Shown: positions 26,728 through 35,389, counted from the stretch's first letter. The stretch: 40,889 nucleotides of DNA from Bacteroidota bacterium (GCA_030706785.1 JAUZNW010000011.1:1-40889), one strand, 5' to 3'. The notes: generated by a model from the letters alone, not told the origin. Made by a program: numbers and translations.

Positions 26728-27829
26728 CCGGGATAAACTTCATATCAGAAGCCTGAGGGAAAGGAAGAACCAGCTGTCAGTTGAAAAAAACCTTATTCCC
26801 CTGTCATTCGTGCCTTCTGGAATTTCAAGAGAGAATAAGGATCTGATAAGAAAAACAGCAGGAAAAATCATAACCGCAAAGAATAACAGAAAGTCTGTAA
26901 TGCTGGCTTTTGGCGCACATACCGTGAAGAACGGGCTGGCGCCATTCCTGCAGGAGCTTATAAAGAAAGGATGGATCACACACCTCGCTACTAACGGAGC
27001 CGGCATTATTCATGACTGGGAATTTGCTTTCCAGGGGAAGACAGGAGAAGATGTCAGGGAGAATGTCAGGAAGGGGCAGTTCGGGATATGGGAAGAAACA
27101 GGTGTCTACATAAACCTGGCCCTGATTGTTGGAGCTTACGAAGGACTTGGGTATGGTGAGTCTGTGGGAAAGATGATTTCAAGGGAAGGGCTGCTTATCC
27201 CTGATCCGAATGTCCTTCGCAGGGAAGCTGTTGAGCTGATGGATACTGATCCGGAGTATGCAGCAGCTGCTATCGACTTCTCAGGTGTTATTGAAAGGAA
27301 CAACCTTGCATCCGGATTCCTTGATATACCTCATCCTTTCAAGGAATTTTCCGTCCAATGTGCTGCCTACGATCTTGGAATCCCGTTTACCGGGCATCCC
27401 ATGTTCGGCCATGATATCATTTACAATCATCCGATGAACCATGGAGCCGCGATAGGAAGAACTGCTCAGAGTGATTTCCTTGTATTCTCCCATAGCGTAT
27501 GCAACCTTGAGGACGGTGTTTATATTTCGGTAGGTTCGGCAGTAATGTCGCCAATGGTTTTTGAGAAGGCACTCTCTATGGCGCAAAATATTAAGATCCA
27601 GGAGAATACCTGCATAAGTAATCATTACATGGTTATAGCCGATCTGGCTGAAAATAACTGGGACTGGATGAAGAACGGTGAACCTCCTGCCGATAATCCT
27701 GCATATTATCTCCGTTATTGCAAAACCTTTTCAAGGATGGGAGGCGAAATGCATTACATCACCGCCGACAACAGGGATTTCATTCCGGAACTGTATCGCT
27801 GCCTGAAGGAAGCAGATCAATCCGGATGA
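26708..27829 (+). CDS. Conserved protein of unknown function, possibly distantly deoxyhypusine synthase-like
   Basis: The start at ATG 26708 (MPHPKFNRDK) overlaps the upstream gene by 20 bp. HLATNGAGIIHDWEFAFQGKTGEDVRENVRKGQFG is the most distinctive motif. Confidence 0.6.
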   Translation: MPHPKFNRDKLHIRSLRERKNQLSVEKNLIPLSFVPSGISRENKDLIRKTAGKIITAKNNRKSVMLAFGAHTVKNGLAPFLQELIKKGWITHLATNGAGIIHDWEFAFQGKTGEDVRENVRKGQFGIWEETGVYINLALIVGAYEGLGYGESVGKMISREGLLIPDPNVLRREAVELMDTDPEYAAAAIDFSGVIERNNLASGFLDIPHPFKEFSVQCAAYDLGIPFTGHPMFGHDIIYNHPMNHGAAIGRTAQSDFLVFSHSVCNLEDGVYISVGSAVMSPMVFEKALSMAQNIKIQENTCISNHYMVIADLAENNWDWMKNGEPPADNPAYYLRYCKTFSRMGGEMHYITADNRDFIPELYRCLKEADQSG

Positions 27830-27831
27830 TC

Positions 27832-29445
27832 CTATCTCAGCCAGACAAGGATCAGGACAGTGATTATTGTAAGTACTGCCAGGTGAAGCCTCCAGTCCGT
27901 TATCCCCTTGAATGCAGCAATCCCCTTTGAATAATCAATGGTTGTTTTTTCAAGCTTCGAAGGATCGGTTTTTTCAGTGAAGGCGGAAACTATAAAAAGG
28001 ACAGCAGTTATGAAAATCTCAGCCCAGAGGCCCCGGTATCCGAAATTAAGTGTCAGCGTATGGTGAAGGAATGGGAAAACATGCTGGCCGGCTTCAGGTC
28101 CCATAAGCTGATCAGAAACAAATATGGTGGCCAGGATTATTCCGGCAATTACTGAGGCAGCAGCCCCTTTCAATGTGACCTTTTTGCTGATGATACCAAA
28201 TAGTATTGAAGGAAAAACAGGAATTACCAGATAAGCTGAAATTGTTTGCAGATATTTATATAGTCCTTCCTCATTTTTATAGACCATATATGCAGCGCCT
28301 ATCCCTAGCAATGTGACAATAAGTATGACAATCCTTCCCAGTGAGACCTGTTTTTTCTCCGGTAAATCAGGTTTAAACTCAACAATAAAATCTCTGACTA
28401 CAAGAGTCGAAACTGAATTGAGAACTCCTATCAATGAGGTGATCATTGCGGCAAGAAGTGAAGCCATAAGGAGCCCGCGAAGACCTGAAGGCAGGAGTTT
28501 GTTCAGCAGAAGGACAAATGTCTGCTTAGTCTGATCACCCTGCAGCTCACCCGGGAATAATGCGAAAGCAATGACTCCGGGAAGCGCAAAGATAAAGACC
28601 GGCAGAAGCTTCAGCAATGTTGCGAACATGGCGCCCCATCGTGCATTTCTGAGGTCAGGGGCTGCAAGAACACGCTGAACGTTTACCTGGTCCATTCCCC
28701 AGTAAAATATACCAGCATAAAAAGCAGTTGCAAGTATTCCCCAGAATGGGTATACGGGATCATTGTATGGTTTTGCAATCGACATCATCTGAGGAGCTTT
28801 TTGCATAAGACCCTCAAATCCGCCAACTTTGATAAGTCCGATAACCAGCATTACAGCAGCGCCTCCGATCATAATTATTACCTGTAGCGCATCTGTATAT
28901 GCAACAGCTGTGAAGCCACCGATAATTGTAAATATAGCCACCGTGAGGCCGATATAGAAAATCGTTGACATGATATTCCATCCCAGCATACTGTTTAGAA
29001 CAAGCGCTCCTGCAAACAGTGTGAACGCCAGTTTTGTCATAATGCTTATCACCAGCATGAGGCCTGAGAAGAATGTCCTGGCACGGCGACTATATCGCAA
29101 TTCAAGAAATTCCGGGATAGTAAAGAGCCTGTTCTTCATGTAATATGGGAACAGGATGGCACAGGCAACCCCCAGAGTGATAACAGTGGTCAGCTCGACA
29201 AGTCCAGCCGACAGCCCATACCTGTATGAATCACCCGATAATCCCACAAGGTGTTCTGCACCGATATTTGTAGCAAAAAGAGAGGCTCCTATAATCGGCC
29301 AGGTTATTGATCTCCCGCCGAGGAAAAAACCGGAACTGTCCCTGGAGGATTTTTTCCTGTATGACATGTACATGCCGTATCCCAGGCTTCCGCAGATTAC
29401 GAATAGAAGTACAAACCAGTCGAGAGGCGACAATGTGAGAGTCAT
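27832..29445 (-). CDS. Sodium:solute symporter (SSS/SGLT family)
   Basis: 537 aa, multi-TM, with GASLFATNIGAEHLVGLSGDSYRYGLSAG, TGGFTAVAYTDALQ-like IIGGFTAVAYTDALQ and WGMDQVNVQRVLAA motifs. Confidence 0.93.
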   Translation of the reverse strand: MTLTLSPLDWFVLLFVICGSLGYGMYMSYRKKSSRDSSGFFLGGRSITWPIIGASLFATNIGAEHLVGLSGDSYRYGLSAGLVELTTVITLGVACAILFPYYMKNRLFTIPEFLELRYSRRARTFFSGLMLVISIMTKLAFTLFAGALVLNSMLGWNIMSTIFYIGLTVAIFTIIGGFTAVAYTDALQVIIMIGGAAVMLVIGLIKVGGFEGLMQKAPQMMSIAKPYNDPVYPFWGILATAFYAGIFYWGMDQVNVQRVLAAPDLRNARWGAMFATLLKLLPVFIFALPGVIAFALFPGELQGDQTKQTFVLLLNKLLPSGLRGLLMASLLAAMITSLIGVLNSVSTLVVRDFIVEFKPDLPEKKQVSLGRIVILIVTLLGIGAAYMVYKNEEGLYKYLQTISAYLVIPVFPSILFGIISKKVTLKGAAASVIAGIILATIFVSDQLMGPEAGQHVFPFLHHTLTLNFGYRGLWAEIFITAVLFIVSAFTEKTDPSKLEKTTIDYSKGIAAFKGITDWRLHLAVLTIITVLILVWLR

Positions 29446-29503
29446 AGGTTCAGGTTAACAAAGAGGCTGATTCATAAAAGGTATCCTTACCTGGACATCA
29501 ATC

Positions 29504-30775
29504 TTACATACTCTGAAGGATTTTATCCAGTCTCTGTATGCTCTGGATCATTGACCTGACTGTGTGGTAGTTGATTTTCCATGAATGACCCATATGGGTC
29601 CATATAGGCTCACCCTTCCTTGTCAGCAGGGGGTACCACTCTCCTACCGCTTTGTTCACAACCTTATCCATGACAAACCGGTGAACATTTTGGTAGGCTT
29701 CCCAGTAAACCGGATCCCGGAACATAATGTAAGCATCAAGAAGGGCTGTCAATACTTCTGCCTGCTGCCAGAATTCCTTTTCCATGTCGTAAACACCACC
29801 TGCATGAGAGCCCTCCACGAAGACACCTCCGTATTCGTAATCAATCCCGTTATTTACGGTATGATCGAAAATTGTCCTGAAGACATCTGCATATACATCA
29901 GGATTTGTCTTCAGGATATCGAGAGCATGGATCAGAAGCCAGGCAAACTCTGCGTTGTGTCCATAGCAGGTGTTATCGGTGAGATTTGCTTTCTGACCCT
30001 CTGCCGAGAACCTGTCCCACCCCCAGATAGTTTCAAATTTGATCTGAGGTGCTATTTCCCAGTTTTTGAAGAACTGGGGAATACCTGTTTTATATTTGGG
30101 ATGGATTATCCTGTACAGAAGAAGATCGATCACTTCTAGCAGTTTCCTGTGGTGCACATCCCTGCCGGTACATTCGTAAAGGGTAGTAAAGGCCTCCATA
30201 AGATGCATGTGCACATCGAGAGTCTTTCTGTCACCGCCCTGGCTACCCGGACCGCACAGGGTCCAGTCGCGATGGAACATTTCCCAGTATCCCCCGTACA
30301 TTGTATCAGTGCAGTATTTCTGGATCAGGTCAAAGACTTTCTGTGCATATTCAATCCCTCTTGGATCACCGGTTGAAAGGGTGTATTCACTGAGGGCATA
30401 AATTGCGAAGCTGTGTCCGTAAATTATCTTCCTGTCGATCTTAACATTTCCCTTCCTGTCCATCATCCAGTAAAATCCTTCATTTTCGTTATCCCACATT
30501 TTTCCTATGAGAAAATCAGCACCATGTTTTGCCATCCCGGCAAACCTGCCGTCCCCGTAACCCGCACGATGTACGGAAGATGCTGTATAGAGGCAGCGTG
30601 TCTGGGCGATCAGCGATTTTTCATCTTCTCCTGTATCTTTTCCGTCTTTGTCAAAATGGGTAATATAACCACCGTTCTTCTCATCTATCATCCTTGATTC
30701 CCAGAATGGCAATAATTCGTTAACAAGGTGATTTTGAGCCTCTTCTTTTAATTTTAATACTTCTTTCTTATTCAT
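29504..30775 (-). CDS. AGE-family epimerase (N-acylglucosamine/cellobiose 2-epimerase-like)
   Basis: 423 aa with GFYWMMDRKGN, KTLDVHMHLMEAFTTLYECTG, NTCYGHNAEFAWLL and C-terminal WKINYHTVRS. Confidence 0.88.
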   Translation of the reverse strand: MNKKEVLKLKEEAQNHLVNELLPFWESRMIDEKNGGYITHFDKDGKDTGEDEKSLIAQTRCLYTASSVHRAGYGDGRFAGMAKHGADFLIGKMWDNENEGFYWMMDRKGNVKIDRKIIYGHSFAIYALSEYTLSTGDPRGIEYAQKVFDLIQKYCTDTMYGGYWEMFHRDWTLCGPGSQGGDRKTLDVHMHLMEAFTTLYECTGRDVHHRKLLEVIDLLLYRIIHPKYKTGIPQFFKNWEIAPQIKFETIWGWDRFSAEGQKANLTDNTCYGHNAEFAWLLIHALDILKTNPDVYADVFRTIFDHTVNNGIDYEYGGVFVEGSHAGGVYDMEKEFWQQAEVLTALLDAYIMFRDPVYWEAYQNVHRFVMDKVVNKAVGEWYPLLTRKGEPIWTHMGHSWKINYHTVRSMIQSIQRLDKILQSM

Positions 30776-31025
30776 AATTAAAAATATTGCAGTTGAACAT
30801 CCATGACAGTATCTGAATATATATTGATCCAGAAGGCATTAATATTTCCGGTTACTGTTCTCTTTTCTGTGTTGGCCTGACCTCTTTACTGTAACCAGTG
30901 ATCCTCTAGCAAAGGAGAACTTTGTTTATTATCTGGGAATAAGAAGGACAGCCAAGCAGAAAGATACCGGCGACGGGAATCAAAAAACTTGCTTTTAAGT
31001 TGTAATTGAACAATTAGTATTTTCC

Positions 31026-31415
31026 TTAGTTTTTCGGATTATCTCTTGTGAGTGTAAGCGGTATCTCTCCCTCGGTATATACCGCCTTCCCGGTCATTTT
31101 TGAATTATCTTCGGCTTTGAGGCTTATCGCAACCTCAGTACCTTCAACTAATACAGTAAATGAAATTGTATCATTCTCAATTTTTGTTTTGTCACCGGGG
31201 ATCTTGTAATCACTTCCTGCGAAGGAAATGCTTGTTGAATACTTGTTGTCCGCCAGATTAATATCAATTGTTCCCGAAGTATAGCCTTCCGGAGCATAAG
31301 GAGCTTCAAATTTCCACTTGCCAACCGGGTTAGCTTTTTTGTCTGATGTTTGACCTGACACAGCAGCGAAAGTGAATAGCGAAATAATCAAAAGTGCAAG
31401 AATCCGTATTTTCAT
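31026..31415 (-). CDS. Small secreted protein, function unknown
   Basis: 129 aa with signal peptide MKIRILALLIISLFTFAAVSGQT and a low-complexity beta-rich mature region. Confidence 0.6.
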   Translation of the reverse strand: MKIRILALLIISLFTFAAVSGQTSDKKANPVGKWKFEAPYAPEGYTSGTIDINLADNKYSTSISFAGSDYKIPGDKTKIENDTISFTVLVEGTEVAISLKAEDNSKMTGKAVYTEGEIPLTLTRDNPKN

Positions 31416-31502
31416 AATAATAGGTTTAAGGTGAATTCAAATATAGAAATCAAAAGTGAAAATCAATAAGAACGACAAAAAAATCATTATCCTATGTCTC
31501 TC

Positions 31503-32123
31503 TTAATCTAAATTATTACCAGGAAAAGGCTGAATCCTGTCTATATCTGCCTGGTTATTAATGTTTGTGAAAGCTAATCTACTAACCTCATCTGCAGGAA
31601 ACTCGCAGTAAAAGGCATCCCTGGCAGCAACAAAATCCCTGACTGATCTGTTTGTCCCTTTCGACAGAAATTTTTCAAGTTTCAATATCAGTGATACTTT
31701 GTATATCGCATGGAGAGGTTCGATTAGAGATCCGACTTTCGGTACAATAATCTCATGATCCAAACTGGTATATCCATTAATAAGGTCTTCGATAATCTTC
31801 CTGTTAAGGAAAGGCATGTCACCGGCAAAGACAAAAACAGCTTCCCCTGATGAAGTCTTCATGCCAGCGTGAATGCCGCCCAGCGGACCGGATTTCAGAT
31901 ATATATCCTTTACCAGTTTGTAACTCTCAAAATCACTGAACTCTTCCGGGTTATTGGTTACTATTATTATTTCACTGAAAAAATCTTTTATCGTACAGAT
32001 TATTCTTGAAATAATCTTTTCTCCACCGACAACAATATTTGGTTTTATTATTCCACCGAACCTGCTGCTGTAGCCCCCGGCCAGTATTGCTGCGGATATC
32101 ATATGCGTGTTATCTCTTAACAT
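31503..32123 (-). CDS. mobA: Molybdenum cofactor guanylyltransferase-like (MobA) nucleotidyltransferase
   Basis: 206 aa with AAILAGGYSSRFGGI, GPLGGIHAGMK and VFAGDMPFLN. The true start may be the ATG at 32102 (MISAAILAGG). Confidence 0.82.
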   Translation of the reverse strand: MLRDNTHMISAAILAGGYSSRFGGIIKPNIVVGGEKIISRIICTIKDFFSEIIIVTNNPEEFSDFESYKLVKDIYLKSGPLGGIHAGMKTSSGEAVFVFAGDMPFLNRKIIEDLINGYTSLDHEIIVPKVGSLIEPLHAIYKVSLILKLEKFLSKGTNRSVRDFVAARDAFYCEFPADEVSRLAFTNINNQADIDRIQPFPGNNLD

Positions 32124-32312
32124 TAAATTTTTATAAAGAGCAGGAAACAGCTCAACTCTTACCTGGATTATATAAGGATCCTCCCAGGGAGTATTAATTA
32201 TGTAAATTTAAACTTAATCCATTTAAAATCAACGCACTTCAGATTAGAGTCAATAAATGTATCTTCAAGCCTCTTTTAGGATTGTGCTAAATATCATAAT
32301 TAACTGTCGTAC

Positions 32313-32326
32313 TTGATATAAATCAA
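32313..32326. promoter_or_regulatory. Perfect FNR/CRP-family type box TTGAT-ATAA-ATCAA
   Basis: Exact match to TTGATN4ATCAA, 5 nt upstream of the predicted -7 element of the SQR operon. Confidence 0.6.
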
Positions 32327-32330
32327 TCTC

Positions 32331-32338
32331 TACTTTTG
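32331..32338 (+). promoter_or_regulatory. Bacteroidota -7 promoter element (TACTTTTG) of the SQR-DsrC-DsrE operon
   Basis: TACTTTTG matches TAnnTTTG and lies 32 nt before the SQR start codon. Confidence 0.55.
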
Positions 32339-32340
32339 TG

Positions 32341-32358
32341 CTGTTAATTTTTTAACAG
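32341..32358. promoter_or_regulatory. Inverted repeat CTGTTAATTTTTTAACAG (Rex-like operator) in the SQR leader
   Basis: 7-bp perfect arms around TTTT; its core TGTTAAN4TTAACA (32342-32357) is identical in half-sites and spacing to 20985-21000. Confidence 0.65.
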
Positions 32359-32369
32359 ATCGGAGGATT

Positions 32370-33602
32370 ATGTATAAGCTATTAATTCTGGGTGCCGGCA
32401 CAGGTGGCACTATAATGGCAAATAAGATGCGTAAGGTATTGCACAGGAAAGAATGGCAGGTAACTATTGTTGATCAGGATAAAGCCCACTATTATCAACC
32501 TGGATTTTTGTTTATTCCATTCGGATTTGCAAAAAAATCGGGCATTGTAAAACCAAAACAAAATTTTGTTCCACCTGGAGTCGATTCTGTATATCAACAG
32601 GTGGAACTGATTGATCATGAATATAATAATGTGATCCTGGCTGATGGCAGAGTTCTTGAATATGATATTCTGATAATTGCCACTGGGGTCAAAACAAATC
32701 CGGAAGAAACACCCGGGCTTAAAGGAGAATTGTGGCATAAGGACATCTTCGATTTCTATACAATTGAAGGAGCTGAAGCTATGGCAGAATATTTTAAGGA
32801 CTGGAATGGCGGCAACCTTGTGATCGATGTTGCAGACAATCCAATTAAATGCCCTGTTGCACCTCTGGAATTTGCATTTTACGCTGATTACTTTTTTACA
32901 AGGAAAGGTATGCGTAATAAGGTGAATATCACCTTCGTAACACCTATGTCAGGAGCATTTACAAAACCAAAAGCATCGAAGGCGTTCGGATCACTCCTTG
33001 AAAGGAAGAATATCAATCTTGTCACTGATTTTTTCCTTGGAGAAGTAGATAATACAAGTAAAAAAATCCTGGATTTCGGAGGGAGGGAAGTTCCATTTGA
33101 CTGCCTTATCTCGATCCCGCTTCATTTCGGTGAACAGGTGATTTCGAAGAGTGGTCTGGGTGATGAATTCGGATTTGCAAAGGCAGATAAGTCGACACTC
33201 CAGTCACAGGTCAGAAATAATATTTTTGTAATCGGCGACGCAGGTAACTACCCTTCATCAAAAGCAGGATCGGTAGCACATTTCCAGGCTGACATTCTGG
33301 AACGGAATATCCTGGATTTCATAAATAATAAGCCTTTATCGAAATCATTCGACGGGCATTCGAACTGTTATATAGAAACCGGGTATGGCAAAGCCATCCT
33401 GATTGATTTCAATTATGTCACCGAACCCCTTATGGGATTATATCCATGGCCGGTTATTGGCCCTTTCTCTTTGTTGAGGGAGTCGCGGATTAATCACCTC
33501 GGGAAACTCGCCTTCGGTTGGATCTACTGGAATATTCTTTTAAAAGGACGGAAACTTCCGGTCACAAGTCATATGTCCATGGCAGGAAAGATCAACGATT
33601 AA
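32370..33602 (+). CDS. Sulfide:quinone oxidoreductase-like FAD-dependent oxidoreductase
   Basis: 410 aa with LGAGTGGTIMANKMRK, KCPVAPLEFAFYADYFF, FVIGDAGNYPSSKAGSVAHFQAD and HSNCYIETGYGKA. Confidence 0.88.
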   Translation: MYKLLILGAGTGGTIMANKMRKVLHRKEWQVTIVDQDKAHYYQPGFLFIPFGFAKKSGIVKPKQNFVPPGVDSVYQQVELIDHEYNNVILADGRVLEYDILIIATGVKTNPEETPGLKGELWHKDIFDFYTIEGAEAMAEYFKDWNGGNLVIDVADNPIKCPVAPLEFAFYADYFFTRKGMRNKVNITFVTPMSGAFTKPKASKAFGSLLERKNINLVTDFFLGEVDNTSKKILDFGGREVPFDCLISIPLHFGEQVISKSGLGDEFGFAKADKSTLQSQVRNNIFVIGDAGNYPSSKAGSVAHFQADILERNILDFINNKPLSKSFDGHSNCYIETGYGKAILIDFNYVTEPLMGLYPWPVIGPFSLLRESRINHLGKLAFGWIYWNILLKGRKLPVTSHMSMAGKIND

Positions 33603-33656
33603 TTTCCTGAACTTATTTAATACAGATAAAGATATAACTCACTTAATTTCAATATT

Positions 33657-33968
33657 ATGGCACAAAAAGTCTATGCAGGTGTAACTGTTGATGTAAATGA
33701 GGAAGGATATTTCACCAATCCTTCCCAGTGGACAAAGGAAATTGCTGTTGAAATAGCAAAACAGGAAGGTATTGTCCTTACGGAAAAGCATTTCGCAATC
33801 ATAGAATACTTACGAAACAGGTATAATAGCGGTGAAGCACTATCAATCAGGAGCATAAACCACTCCGGAGTAATTGATGTCAAAACTTTTTATCAATTGT
33901 TTCCTGGCGCTCCCTTGAAGAAAGCAACCAAAATTGGCGGAATACCAAAACCGGCCAGCTGTGTTTAA
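33657..33968 (+). CDS. DsrC/TusE-family sulfur carrier protein
   Basis: 103 aa with DsrC/TusE fold signature and C-terminus LFPGAPLKKATKIGGIPKPASCV carrying the penultimate Cys. Confidence 0.92.
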   Translation: MAQKVYAGVTVDVNEEGYFTNPSQWTKEIAVEIAKQEGIVLTEKHFAIIEYLRNRYNSGEALSIRSINHSGVIDVKTFYQLFPGAPLKKATKIGGIPKPASCV

Positions 33969-33986
33969 CATTTTAAATCTTAATAT

Positions 33987-34484
33987 ATGGAACAAGATCA
34001 CCCGATTAAAAAAGTAAATATCATATGCGCCAAAGGTGCAATTGAAGATGTCTATGCAACCCTTGTTCTGGGCAATGGCGCTGTAATGGAAGGTATCGAA
34101 ACTAATATCTTTTTTACCTTCTTCGGACTCGATGCAATCATGAAAGGCAGAATGGATAAGCTTCATACCGGAGTGGTTGGTAATCCGGCTTTAAGATTGC
34201 CGGGAGGTTTAAGAATGCCGACCCTCCTTGGAGCAATACCCGGAATTGAGTCCTTTACCTCATGGATGATGAAGAGTGAAATGGATAAACTCGACATTCC
34301 TCCGGTAAGTGAATTTCTTGACCTTATAACCGCAGGCGGCGGGAAAATCTATGCCTGCAAGCTTGCCTGTGATATGTTCAAGGTTAAAAAAGAGGATCTC
34401 TGGGATCAGGTTTCAGGTATACTGACAGTTGGAGAATTCTATGGCCTTGCCGGAGGGGAAGCATCACAGATAATATTCACCTAA
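33987..34484 (+). CDS. DsrE/DsrF/DrsH-like (DsrE2-type) sulfurtransferase-like protein
   Basis: 165 aa with KVNIICAKGAIEDVYATLVLGNGAVMEGIETNIFFTFFGL and GGKIYACKLACDMF. Confidence 0.9.
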   Translation: MEQDHPIKKVNIICAKGAIEDVYATLVLGNGAVMEGIETNIFFTFFGLDAIMKGRMDKLHTGVVGNPALRLPGGLRMPTLLGAIPGIESFTSWMMKSEMDKLDIPPVSEFLDLITAGGGKIYACKLACDMFKVKKEDLWDQVSGILTVGEFYGLAGGEASQIIFT

Positions 34485-34507
34485 AATACTGATCTCAGTT
34501 ATTAAGG

Positions 34508-35389
34508 TCAGATAGTCAGCACCCTGAATCCGAGAAGATTCATCAGGCTTTCACCGGGGCGGAACAACCTGTATGCATCAGGCCAGACTTTTGACAGGCA
34601 TTTGTCCTGTTCCTGTCTTATTACCAGGATAAGCTCATCCAAAGGGCCTGTGTCCTCCGGTCCAGAGTATTTATATCCGAGTGTACTGATCAGGACTGCG
34701 TAGTCATTGTACTGTCCGAGGTTCTGGGCCATTGAATCAAGCTTTTTCTCCAGGGTTTTTATCACTTTTGGATTCAGGGCCCTGAAAAAATAAAGCTGAT
34801 ACAGGAAATCCTTCGTCCTCTTCCTTAATTCATGAATGTTGGCCTGTTTTGGATAGTTACGGGATGTCAGGTAACATCCTGAAACAAGATGGTATGTAAA
34901 CTCCAACTCATGCAACAGGAGATGGGGATCAAGGGTGCCAAGCGACCGGAATCTCCACCTGTAGCCCGATTTAATCAGAATTCCGATAATCGTCTCAATG
35001 TCAGTCTTTAATTCCGGCGACAGACCGGTACTCGTTTGGTTATTGTTTAAAAGAGCGTTGATTTTCTCATTTGAGGCCAGCTGTGAAAAAAGGTCAGGGC
35101 ATTTTTTCTTAAGTGATTTCAGAACTTTCCTGTGAACGGAAGTCTCACGCCACAAACGCATTATCGTTCCTACTTCACGGAAAGCAGAGTACTCACGGTC
35201 GAATGCTGCCTCGTCGATCTGTGATTTCAGGAGCCTGACCGAAGCCCTTGATTTCTTCATAAGCACCCTGACATCATGAACCACTGTATCAGAAGGCATT
35301 ACCGAAGGATCGAGCATGGACCGGGCTTCCGTGATATAACCATGCAGAACAGGCTTGATCTCTTTCAGTTTTACAGCTTCCGGCGGCAT
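34508..35389 (-). CDS. CHAD-domain protein
   Basis: 293 aa with VHDVRVLMKKSRASVRLLK, HELRKRTKDFLYQLYFFR and LGQYNDYAVLI. Confidence 0.88.
   Translation of the reverse strand: MPPEAVKLKEIKPVLHGYITEARSMLDPSVMPSDTVVHDVRVLMKKSRASVRLLKSQIDEAAFDREYSAFREVGTIMRLWRETSVHRKVLKSLKKKCPDLFSQLASNEKINALLNNNQTSTGLSPELKTDIETIIGILIKSGYRWRFRSLGTLDPHLLLHELEFTYHLVSGCYLTSRNYPKQANIHELRKRTKDFLYQLYFFRALNPKVIKTLEKKLDSMAQNLGQYNDYAVLISTLGYKYSGPEDTGPLDELILVIRQEQDKCLSKVWPDAYRLFRPGESLMNLLGFRVLTI

Noticed and set aside
29585-30139. 184-aa plus-strand ORF within the AGE epimerase region
   Set aside because: Antisense to a confidently assigned gene, with no recognisable domain.
32108-32122. Possible third Rex-like site TGTTATCTCTTAACA at the mobA start
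   Set aside because: Half-sites TGTTA/TAACA are separated by 5 rather than 6 nt and the inner bases do not match, and it overlaps the start codon region. Too weak to claim.
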